Assembly (NCBI GenBank): GCA_029204225.1
Contig: CM055111.1
Coordinates: forward strand, 8,972,188 to 9,036,187
DNA length: 64,000 bases
DNA from: Diphasiastrum complanatum
Lineage: Eukaryota > Streptophyta > Lycopodiopsida > Lycopodiales > Lycopodiaceae
Reading direction: 5' to 3'
Below the pieces are notes generated by a model, which was given only the letters and a program-made list of their open reading frames with translations, was not told the DNA's origin and ran no database searches. Every line of letters starts with the position of its first letter. Positions within the stretch are counted from its first letter, which is position 1. This document shows positions 46,891 through 57,512 of this stretch, in pieces. Both the position numbers and the translations under genes were made by a program.

Positions 46891-46949
46891 CCTAGTTTAG
46901 CAAACGGGTTCAGTCCAGGAATATAATCATGAATTTTGGCAATTGACAC

Positions 46950-48570
46950 TTTAGGTCAAACTGGACCAAAGTGCGCATGTACATCGATGACATACATGGG
47001 TTACAACTACAAATTGGAGCTAATGTGGAAGTAGCCAGATGGTCAAATTTGGATTCAACAATGCAATTAGCTTTGATTTATGAGCAAAAATGCCCTTCAA
47101 CAACTAAAATGTCCCAAAAACAAGAGTTGACTGCAATCAACACATCTTATAATACATTTGGGGCTCCAAAGTCTCAGTCTGGTATCCGTCAATTTCATAA
47201 GTCACACATCTCGACTGGAGTCTCCAAGGATAACAAAAGTAGCAATAATTCCAATTTCTTGGGTTGATGACTTATTAGATGTCCTTAAAGGAGCACAAGT
47301 GTTTTCAAAGATTGATCTCCGCTCTGGATATTATCAAATCAAAGTAAGCGAGGAGGATCAACACAAGACTGCTTTCCGAATAGACATGGGGCATTATCAA
47401 TTCAAAGTTATGCCTTTTGGTTTAACCAATGCACCGGCTATCTTCCAGGCATTGATGAATCGAATCTTTGGGCCATACATGTACAAATTTATCTTGGTGT
47501 TCTTTGATGACATATTGATTTATAGCCGGAACTTAAAAAGAACATGCTTAGCATTTGGAAGTGGTTTTGGAATTGTTGCAGGAATATAACTTGTTCGCCA
47601 AGATGTCAAAATGTGAGTTCGCCTAACAAGAGATTGAGTATTTGGGGCATATGGTGACTAACAATGGCATCAACATAAGGTCAAGGTGGTTAAAAACTGG
47701 AAGAGCCCTAAAAATTTGCGACATTTAAGAGGACTTCTGGGATTTGCATCTTATTATCGATGATTCATATTCAATTTTTCAAGGATAGCAACAACACTCA
47801 CGCACTTGTTGAGGAAAGGAAAATTCAAATGGAGTGAAGATGCTCAGAGGAGCTTCAATCAATTAAAGGTTTCCTTGGTGAATGCTCCAGTTTTGGTATA
47901 ACCAGACTTCAGTTTACCTTTTAAGGTAACTGTTGATGCAAGTGAAAGTGGATTAGGAGCCATACTAAGCCAAAAGGATGGTGTGATTGCCTATGAGAGT
48001 CGAAAATTGACCATATCCTACATATGACAAGGAGATATTGGCTATAGTTCATGCATTGAAAAATGGCGACACTACCTTTATGGGCCAAAATTCATCATTA
48101 AAAGTGATCATCGTAGCCTTAAGTATTTCATAACCCAAAAGCAGCTTACGGACAAACAAAAGAGATGGTTAGCACAAATTCAAGCATATGACTTTGTTAT
48201 TGAATATCTCAAGGGCAAGGAAAATCAAGCTGCTGATGCTTTATCTAGGTTCTGGAGAATGCAAATGTGTGATACAGGCAAATCTTTAGAGGAGTATTAA
48301 ACTATTCCTCCCCAAGATGTAGAGGAAAATTACATGTCCACAAAACAAGATCAGGCCTCACAAGGGATGTATTACATGTTAGAAAAATACATGCTGAATC
48401 CCCTCATTTCTTTAAAAAAATGACTGGAAGTCCGTCATCTTGGATGAGTATACTAAGGATGTAACTGTGACGCAAATTCTGGAAAGCTTATCGGATCCCA
48501 AAGTTGGGGAACAATCTCGTCACCAACTTAAAGATGGAATTTTGGTATACAACAATAAAAAGATATCCCA
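46950..48570 (+). pseudogene. Ty3/gypsy gag-RT-RNase H remnant (plus)
   Basis: Gag-like MYIDDIHGLQLQ and LDSTMQLALIYEQK lie at 46,980-47,100. After a deletion RT starts [42 protein letters not shown] and [13 protein letters not shown] (FDD active site). RT and RNase H scraps continue (G-L-L-G-F-A-S-Y-Y near 47,740; KGKENQAADALSRF near 48,230), with integrase N-terminal DEYTKDVTVTQILES and LKDGILVYNNKK near 48,440-48,560. Many breaks. Confidence 0.82.
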
Positions 48571-48573
48571 GTG

Positions 48574-48952
48574 CCAGTTTCAAAGCTGGTATATCTGTAT
48601 TTCTGGGTACTTGTGTGATCTTTGCTGGTACTCTTTGGAGTGTGAGGGCAAAACAAGTTTTGCGACATGTTTCGTGTCACGTCGTTGGTTACGTTTCCAT
48701 CGTTGGTTTCGTTTTGCTCATCTGCTTTCCTCTCGTACTAGACCGCAAAAGATTCTCGTGCCAGACCACAAAAGATTCTCATTCATGAACCTTTCGTGTT
48801 CGCAAACCGTTCGTCTTCGTCTCCTTTGACTTTCATGTTCGCAAAACTTTTTGTGTTTCGTGTCTCCTGACTTTCGTGTTCACGAACATCTTCGTCTGGC
48901 CAAGGGCTGAAAGCTAGCAAGGCTTCGTAAACAGAAACGTTTTGTTTCTTCA
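48574..48952 (-). repeat. Probable copia 5 3' LTR remnant
   Basis: On the minus strand the end of the copia pol is followed by TTTGAGAGGGAAC and TGAAGAAAC, a possible polypurine tract and LTR start. Sequence to the left contains repeated CGTGTTCGxGAAxxTTTCGT words and meets the gypsy remnant near 48,573. No mate in the window. Confidence 0.4.
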
Positions 48953-48974
48953 GTTCCCTCTCAAAGTATGATAG

Positions 48975-51020
48975 CTTTACGATCCCGAGACTGCTCCTTT
49001 GTCTCTCAAAGAGTCCTTTGTCCAAGGCTTTAGTGAAGATTTAGCAACCATGTCTTTCGTTCTGATGAAGGTGGTTTGCAACATCTTCGTTTTAATTAGA
49101 TCCCTGATCAAGTGGTACTTGATCGCAATGTGCTTCATTCTGGAATGAAACACGGGATCTTTCGTCAGGTGTATTGCAGAGGTGTTGTCCATGTGCAAGA
49201 CCAGAGGATCGTTCCTTGTTTCGTTCAATTCGTCTAGGAACCACCTTAGCCAGATTATTTTGTTGGCCATCTTTGCTACTGCAGCATATTTTGCTTTGTA
49301 GGATGACTGGACTACAACGGTCTACTTCTTGCTGACCCAGAGAACTGCTGCTCCTGATGCAATGGTGCATCCTCTTGAGACACTTTGACAGTCGTCTTTG
49401 AGAGATGCCCAGCTAGCATCACTGTAGGAAAGTATCCTGAAACCTGCATCACAACAATAACAAAAGCCATAATCCCTCGTTAATTGAAGATATTGCAAAA
49501 TGCATTTTGCAATCTTCCAATGTGTCGAGCCTGGATTTGTACAGAATTGGCTCATCCTAAACACTACATAAGCAATATCAGGACGTGTGTTGTCTTCAAG
49601 GTACATCAGTGATCCTATCAGCTTCCTATAAGGTGTGAATTGCATTTGTTCTCTCTCTTCCTCAGTCTTTGGACAGTCGTCGCTTGTCAGCACCGTCCCT
49701 GCGAGCATCGAAGTGTTCACTCCTTTGCAGTTCAGCATCCCAAAGTCCTCTAGGATCTTCTGGGTGTATTTGGACTGGTGAAGGTATAACTTACCTCCCT
49801 CGTAGTCCCTTTCAATTTGTAAGCCTAGATAACACCTGACTTCTCCCAGATCCACTATCTCGAAATATTTCGAGATGTCTACCTTTACTTCAGCAATTAG
49901 CTGCTCACTCCTGCAAAGTATCAGAGTGTCGTCCACATATACAACCACTATGATGATCTGTCCATCTGTAACTCTGACATATACATTAGAATAAGCCAAC
50001 AGAGGCTTGAATCCTAATGATTTCAGGGCTTGATCTTTCTTCTTGTACCATTGTCGGGCTGATTGTTTCAGACCGTAGATACTTCTGTTCATTCTGCATG
50101 CATAGTCAAGGAGTGAATTCGAGACATATCCTGGGAGTTGATCCATGTAGACCTCTTCATCTAATTCGCCATGCAAGAAGACTGTCTTCTCATCCACAAT
50201 GTGGATCCTGAGGTCATAAGCTGCTGCATATGCAAATAACAAACGTAGGGACGAATGTTTGACGACAAGAGAGAAGGTTTTAGAGTAGTCAATACCATAT
50301 CTCTGATAGAAATCTTTCGCTACCAGTATTGCCTTGTATTTCGTAATGTTCCCATCTGGTCCGTATTTGAGCTTGAAAACCCATTTGCATTTGATAATCT
50401 TGCGCTTATGTGGTAATGGCTCCAACGTCCATACTTGGTTCTTCCTCATGGACTCCATCTCTTTGTTCATGGCTTGGATCCATCTATACTTCTCTGGACT
50501 ATCAATCGCTTCCTCAAAAGTCTGTGGTTCGCCACTGAATCTGCACAACTCTTCTGATGTGGGAGCTGAGCTACCTGACACATATCTTGCTGGTACTCTT
50601 CGTGGTCTTGTCGACCTTCTGGGAGATCCTCTTGGGACAGCTATACCTTTGCCTTTGTCTGCTCTACTCGGTCCGGAACCATCTTGGTTTACAAGAACTA
50701 CGGCGGCAGGTTGCCTCTCGAATCTTTTTTCATCAAATTCATCGTTCGAATGGAAGGCGACTCGAAAATCTTTGTTTTCTTGTTCGTCCTCTACTCCCTC
50801 TGTCATTGGCGGCAGGTCATAGTACTGTCTCTCCAAAACTTCATAGCTGACGATATCGTCACTGGCCATTGTCCTGCTCTCATCGAATCTGACATCTCTC
50901 ACTGTTTTCATAGTGTTTGTGTCTGGCATGTAGACTCTGTAGTATGACAAATTGTTGTCATAACCTACCAGAAATCTCTGTTCGGCTTTCTCATCAACCT
51001 TCTTTCGAAGCTTATCAAGA
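48975..51020 (-). pseudogene. Copia 5: integrase end, RT and RNase H
   Basis: A 542-codon frame open from 50,950 to 49,322 starts near the integrase end (KLRKKVDEKAEQRFLVGYDN just upstream at 51,010), has a basic linker (PRRSTRPRRVPARY), then RT: CKWVFKLKYGPDG, VDEKTVFLHGELDEEVYMDQ, SIYGLKQSARQWY, VVVYVDDTLILCR, then YLEDNTRPDIAYVV and SYSDASWASLKDD. RNase H continues after one frame break (MANKIIWLRWFLDEL, T-S-A-I-H-L-T-K-D-P-V-F-H-S-R-M-K-H) to about 48,975. It is truncated at 51,020 on its 5' side. Confidence 0.88.
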
Positions 51021-51090
51021 ATACATTAGAGAAACTTAGAGCCCGATGAGGCCTTTGAAAAAGACGCTTTTTTATTTTTTTTATTTTTTC

Positions 51091-52836
51091 GTTGCCATGT
51101 GGGCCAATTGAAACCTTAGCTTTCTATGTAACGTAGAATTTTTCAAATATAAATAAAACAAAAACTTTTTAAATATATTGCTGTTTAATCGGGCAGCATG
51201 TGGAAATGCTATTGGTTGATGAGGCCTACCCTTCCAGCTCATCACTGCCTGAAGAGACCCAAAAATATTGAAAATGAATATGACAGATGGTTGAGATGAG
51301 AAAATCGATGTACTATTATACATTGTCAAACCATGGTTAACAGGGATAACCAGAGTTAATTTGTGGGGTCAAATAGATCAGTGTTTCAAATTTTTGCCAA
51401 CACTTTTTCTCAAATTCATGGCTATTTGTCTACACAAATTTTTAGATTCATAGTTCATTGTGTCAGATTTTTGCATGCAAATTACGAATGGCGCCATCAA
51501 GGAAGCCGTGCTCCTCAATCGACTCTGTGCTTCTATTCAATGAGACAAATGATAATGGATTATGGGTGCCAAGAAAATATTAAAAAACTCTTGGATTTTG
51601 ATGCATCCATCATCAACAGGAGCATTTCAAAAAAGGAAAAGGTCAAAACTATCATTTCGATCTTATTGGAAGGCCAGAATTTTGGATTTCAGAACATCAT
51701 CAAGAGAAAAATCTATTTCTTAAATTCTAATCCAACATGTATATATACATTCAGAGATAAATGTGCAAGGATTCAACCGTCAGGATCACAAAAAAAAAAG
51801 CAACTGTGAGTATTAATATTTTTGATACTTTGATTTTTGTCATTTCTTAAATATCTAATAGTAAACTTGCCAATCTAATCATTTTTCTCTTGCAGATTTA
51901 TATCCATCCGACATAAATGAATGGGAACCGAGTGGATCTTTAGCAAGTGTGTTAGATGTTATTCACACTGATATTGGACAGCTGCCATATCGAGGTAGAG
52001 CTGCAAAAGATCTAGCTAATCGTTGAATCTTTTTTTATGAATCAATGTACATTCCTAATACAAAAGGAAATTTTGGACAGATAGTACCAATTCCATTACC
52101 TAGCTTTGAAAGTAATGAATGGATTGCACCAGATGCTACAGTTTCAGAATCATTTTGTTGCAAGATATATAATGATGTAAAAAATTCATTAAAAATGAGC
52201 ACCAGATAAAAAACAGTCAGCTTGAGTTGGTTTATTTCCTTGAATATATTTGTGGATTTCTTTTGAAGTGTTAATGTACACAAAATCCCAACGATGTTTG
52301 TATGCAAAAATTTATCATATAGTTTATTATCTGAACTTATGGATGAAGGCTGGGACAAAAGATCAGATGGAGAAATAAAATGCAGAATTAAAATATCTTT
52401 CATGTGCTTCCATTATCAAATTGAAAAACAAATGTTGAGCTTATGCTTCCATTATCAAAGATGGAAAAAAAATAAAGGTAAATAACTATAAACACTCGAT
52501 CTTTTATGAATAGTTTCAATCAAAACTTTCTAATACAAACTCTGTACTAATTCTAACTAGCTTTGTATTAGTTTTATGCAGGTACGTAAAAGACATGAGC
52601 TCGAGATCAAATGCAGAGATATTGGCGAAACAATCCAACTTATGGAAGAACATTGAGATTCACTATCAGCAAATACATGCCAATGTCTTTTTATCATTAT
52701 AGAAAAATTGCAGTCCATTATTAGATTATGGACACAAGCTGATTGTAAGAATCTATTGTGATATCAATTAAAAAAATCCATAAACGGCTTGTTTACAAGT
52801 AAAATGATTGTAATTTTTTTTTTATGTCTCTCTATG
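51091..52836 (+). repeat. D segment, copy 2 (inverted copy of 6,300-8,240)
   Basis: Reverse complement of 6,300-8,240, including non-coding ends. It starts in GTTGCCATGTGG next to the broken copia 5 and ends at ATGTCTCTC near 52,836, where unrelated sequence begins. Small indels account for the length difference. Confidence 0.8.
51363..52650 (+). pseudogene. Gene D, copy 2: unknown protein
   Basis: Same gene as at 6,450-7,959. Exon 1 again has two possible frames: an upstream-open frame of 148 codons (SVFQIFANTFSQIHGYLSTQ) and an ATG at 51,488 (MAPSRKPCSSIDSVLLFNET). A donor GTGAGT follows at 51,806. Exon 2 from 51,896 reads NYLYPSDINEWEPSGSLASV, then HTDIGQLPYRGRAAKDLAN with a stop at 52,024, KGNFGQIVPIPLPSF and W-I-A-P-D-A-T-V-S. 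A last exon at about 52,583 reads VRKRHELEIKC then a stop. No function recognised. Lesions are at other places than in copy 1, so the two decayed independently. Confidence 0.4.
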
Positions 52837-52839
52837 GAG

Positions 52840-53090
52840 TTCGAACCAACCAACGTCAAGTGGCATGATAGTCAGATTGGGGACGAGTCAATTGGTCGAG
52901 AGTGCAATAGACTCTCTATATGAGCATTGTGTTTGCATAATATTTTGTGTGCCAAACCTGGTGGTTTGATGGTGTGCTTGAGTGTGAGTCAAGTACATGA
53001 TAGCAGGGATATGCATAACATCTTTTGGACACTCAAGACGCTATTGCAATATATTTCTTTATTCCTATCACATTTGAGCTTAAGGGAGAG
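52840..53090 (+). other. Copia 3'-end remnant and polypurine tract
   Basis: Non-coding sequence ending in a TTAAGGGAGAG purine tract immediately before an LTR start at 53,091. No pol codons recognised. Confidence 0.4.
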
Positions 53091-53960
<870 letters not shown>

Positions 53961-54400
53961 TCAATTTTTTAGAGTTGATTTAGAGTTTTCTATTGCGCTT
54001 ACTACTTATTAGCGGAAGTGTTTAATTTAGATAGAGTTATACTTACTCATAGATAGCTCAGAGCACACGGCTTTGATCCACAATTCCTTTGTGCTCATTT
54101 CCATTCTAATTTGCTTCTTTTACTAAATTAATCTATCATTTATTGTGTTCAATATCATGTCAGTATGAATGCTTTTTTGTAATGCCTTTGTAATTGATCA
54201 AAGTAGATTGAACTTCTCGACCCTCCATAAGTTCTTTCCAAAATTTGCCTCACTATAAACTCACTTGATATTCACAAAGACACAAGTGGCAAGATCCCCA
54301 TGATCTTGATTCAAAAGAACACTTAGGAAGGATTCTACAAAACAATGCTCAAGAAAATTGGAAGTGGGTTGAATCTAGAAACTCACAAAGGTTTCAGCTG
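53961..54400. other. No gene seen
   Basis: Mixed sequence with no frame longer than expected by chance. It may still belong to the LTR on its left. Confidence 0.35.
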
Positions 54401-54867
54401 TCTTGTGTTACAACTCTCTAGGATCATCGACTGCCTTGAAGGTTTTGCACACCCCATACCAGTGACGACACACCATAACCACCCAACCATAGGATCACAA
54501 CCGACCCACCCCCATGCTTTGGAGCAATCGACATAAACAGGCCCGGTCAAGCCTCCTACGATAACTGGCGTCCCATACCACCAACCATCGCACTCGGCTC
54601 TCCCTAACACACATCTTCTGGCTTGGAGATACATCTTGGCTCATGTATGTGCTCTCCATCCACCAACTCCTGGGAAGAATGAGTGAATGAAAAGAGGGAA
54701 ACCCCACCACTATATAAGCATAGCACAGTGGGTCCCATCAAGCACAATCCTGATGGCGACACGTGACCACCTAGGATGGTGACACGTGGCATCTAAACAT
54801 GTTGAAAACTCTAGTCCTACATCATGCCCCTTGCGAGGCCGTCACTGAAGGGCGTACCATTATGGTA
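54400..54867 (-). repeat. Chromovirus LTR (minus), second copy
   Basis: On the minus strand ATGGGGGAAAA is followed by TGTTATGTACCATAATGG at 54,867, the same layout as at 8,793 (TGTTACGTACCC). It contains a TATA-like stretch (CTATATAAGC, 54,712-54,721, plus-strand reading). Left end approximate. Confidence 0.5.
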
Positions 54868-55740
54868 CATAACATTTTCCCCCATAAAAACTTCCTTCTA
54901 TGAGAAAAAACTAGGTAATCTAAGTCTTAAATTATCTGACTTACCTTTCCAACGAATCAGATGTTCAGAAATCAAACAATTTCTCACCTCATGTCGTCGA
55001 GTTTCCATGATCATTTCCGGTTCATGGGGTGCAAAAGCATTCAGATCCTCCAATAGAACTAGATCATTTGTGGGAACCAGGTCATCTTTCCCACCAAGTT
55101 GTTCCTTTAAATGACTAACATGGAATATAGGATGAAACTTAGTCCCAACAAGGAGTTCTAGTCTATAAGCAGCCCTACCAATCTTGTTAATACTTTGAAA
55201 GGACTACTAAAACATGGAGATAACTTTGGACATTTCACCGTTGAAGTGTCTTAGAGTCCTTGGGGATTCTAAGATACACCCAATCACCGATCTCAAACTC
55301 TCGAGGAATGTGACTTTGGTTGGCATAGAATTGGGCTCTATCTTGAGCCGATCTAATGCTTTTCCTAGCCACCTGCAAGATTTCTTGCATATCATGCAAG
55401 AAATCTGTTGCAACTTGAACTTTGAGACCTTTGATCAATGGATACAAAGAATATATCGAAAATATCAATGGATCTCGATGCATCCCTTTGCAAAAGGCTC
55501 ATTCCGGAAAAGAAAAAAATCGGATAACATATAGAAGCTCTTGGAAAGGCAGGATAATGTATTTCAAAGTATCACCTGCCAGTCAATCTATCACGGAAGT
55601 TTTAGTTCAGCATGCTTATCTTCACAATGAGCTCAACATTCATGATTTGAATCCAAAAGTCTTCGACCATCAATTGCATCGTACATGGCACATACCCACG
55701 CTAGCTTTCATACATTTGTAAAAAGACCAACATACTAAAT
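54868..55740 (-). pseudogene. Chromovirus integrase C-terminus and chromodomain
   Basis: Minus strand: MQEILQVARKSIRSAQDRAQ, FEIGDWVYLRIPKDSKTL (the G-D-W/K-V domain of gypsy integrase), FHPIFHVSHLKEQLGGKDD, then E-P-E-M-I-M-E-T-R-R and LISEHLIRWKGKSDNLRL, a chromodomain core lacking the final T-W-E. Chromodomains direct integration to heterochromatin. Right of 55,500 only frame-shifted scraps remain. The fragment is broken by stops. Confidence 0.75.
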
Positions 55741-55985
55741 TTCTCACCTCTTTGGAGGTGAAGGGTGGACCCAATCATGAGAAGGCTAGCACTAAAGAGC
55801 AAAGCCAATCAAATTACTTCATCACAAAAAAACAAGAAAAAATTTATGTTTCAGCAAATCAGCTTGCACAAAACCTAACTAAATAGCCTATCTAGTGCCA
55901 AGAATGCAACACTAAAGATAGAACGAATTAGCACTAACTAGTTGGCTACAAGTTGCATGAAGATCTCAAACAAGAACAATACATC
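55741..55985. other. No gene seen
   Basis: A-rich stretch between the chromovirus remnant and the last exon of gene C'. Confidence 0.4.
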
Positions 55986-56278
55986 TGCTAATAGTGTGAT
56001 AAAATATAATTACTTAATCCTACATCATTTTTGAAAATACATGAACCACTTTTTCTATAAGGCTCTTTCATTTCTATGATCTCCATTTTCATGGTGCAAA
56101 ACACAATGTAATTTCTACTAGATAATATGAGTTTTTGATAACAAGATTCATTGTCTCTTGTAGGAAATGCATTATCTCCATTGGGGAGATCTTCGGTCAC
56201 TTGAACTCCAGTGACCACTACAATCAGATATCAAATCGATGCTTGCCCTTGTTGAAGTCTCGGATATAACGGTTGTAT

Positions 56279-56490
56279 TTTTGGTCTTCATTGCCTTGGT
56301 CTGTATTGTCCTTGTCTTTGCATATTTGGATATGTTCAGAAGGTGATCTGATCAAAGCTTTGCCGCAACAAATCTAAGTGAACTTATGTCGCATGTTCGG
56401 ATTTGGCAAAGGTTCGATCAGATTATCTTTCTGAACTTATCCAAAAAAAACCATGGTAAAGGCAAGGCAGACCAAGGCTATGAAAAACAA
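56279..56490. repeat. Foldback (MITE-like) element in a gene C' intron
   Basis: Arms read GCCTTGGTCTG at about 56,298 and CAGACCAAGGC at about 56,470. Further inverted blocks lie inside (TTTGGATATGTTCAGAA against TTCTGAACTTATCCAAA; GATCTGATCAAAGCTTTGCC against GGCAAAGGTTCGATCAGATT). The whole about 200-bp segment can fold into one imperfect hairpin. No coding capacity. Confidence 0.65.
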
Positions 56491-56872
56491 ATATGTCGGA
56501 AAACCATAGAAATTGAAGATGAATGAATAATAACCTAAATTAATAACAGGAAAACAAACAAGTAAGAACAACCATAGAAAACTGAAAATATATTTTTACA
56601 AAAAATTTCTGTACATGTGTCTCATCCACATCAAGTGAGACCAACTTTTTATCAGTATCAACTATTTATGATCTCTAAATCCATTTTTCCAGTTGGAAGT
56701 AGCTTGGGTGGAGAACACTCTGCCACTTCAACTGGATATGAATTTTTGATCACAAGCTTTATGGTCTCCTACTTGAAGTACATTATCCCATTGGGAAGAC
56801 CTTCAGGCATTTAAACTAAAAAAAACAAAAAACACAATTAAATGTTATCAATCAAAGACTAGTTATTAGGAA

Positions 56873-57115
56873 TGTGATTATGAAAAAAAAAAAACACATA
56901 AAAATGTTATTAATCGAAGATTATCTCCTCCAGATTAGGAAGTTCATCTTGTAGTACAAGCCAATTGAAAAAGTGTTTGGCATTGCATAGGAATGTGATT
57001 ATGAAAAAAAAACAAAAACACAATTAAATGTTATTAATCGAAGATTACCTCTTCCAGATTAGGAAGTTCATCTTGTAGTCAAGCCAATTGAAAAAGTGTT
57101 TGGCATTGCATACCG
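56873..57115 (-). repeat. Tandem duplication of exon 3 of gene C' (2 x about 120 bp)
   Basis: Two adjacent copies of a unit from AATGTGATTATGAAAAAAAA to the exon codons L-Q-D-E-L-P-N-L-E. The copy next to the active-site Cys has a good GTAATC donor but lost one base in the codons. The other keeps the reading frame but has a mutated donor (ATAATC). Confidence 0.75.
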
Positions 57116-57256
57116 TATACCAACCACAACTGACATAATCAACCTGTTGAGAGGAATGCAGTATCCAATATAAATGAAAGTTAGTAACAAAATTTTAACA
57201 TTATGAAATATCAGATCAACGTGTAGGAGGTTATAGTAAAATCTACAATGGAAACA

Positions 57257-57367
57257 AGCGCGCGTTGAATCGATATCCAAAAAATATTGTTTGAATATCG
57301 GATCAGCGCGCACGAAATGAAAAGAGACCAAACAATAACTACAAGGGCACGTCAAACTGATATTGAA
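57257..57367. repeat. GCGC...CGATAYC motifs in a gene C' intron
   Basis: GCGCGCGTTGAATCGATATC (about 57,259) faces GAATATCGGATCAGCGCGC (about 57,293), an inverted pair with a 14-bp spacer. A third, weaker copy (GCACGTCAAACTGATATTG) is at 57,348. Confidence 0.6.
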
Positions 57368-57463
57368 AATTTTTACCTCTGCATCAACCATTTTTAGCTC
57401 ATATATGCTCTTGCATGTGGTACTGGAAAGAGTTCCAGTATTTTCTAGATATGGATCTTGACA

Positions 57464-57464
<1 letters not shown>

Positions 57465-57508
<44 letters not shown>
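57465..57508 (+). repeat. (TG)22 microsatellite inside exon 2 of gene C'
   Basis: Read on the minus strand it lies in frame as Thr-His repeats directly after K-M-N-S-I, at the place where gene C has an ordinary segment. Confidence 0.9.
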
Positions 57509-57512
<4 letters not shown>

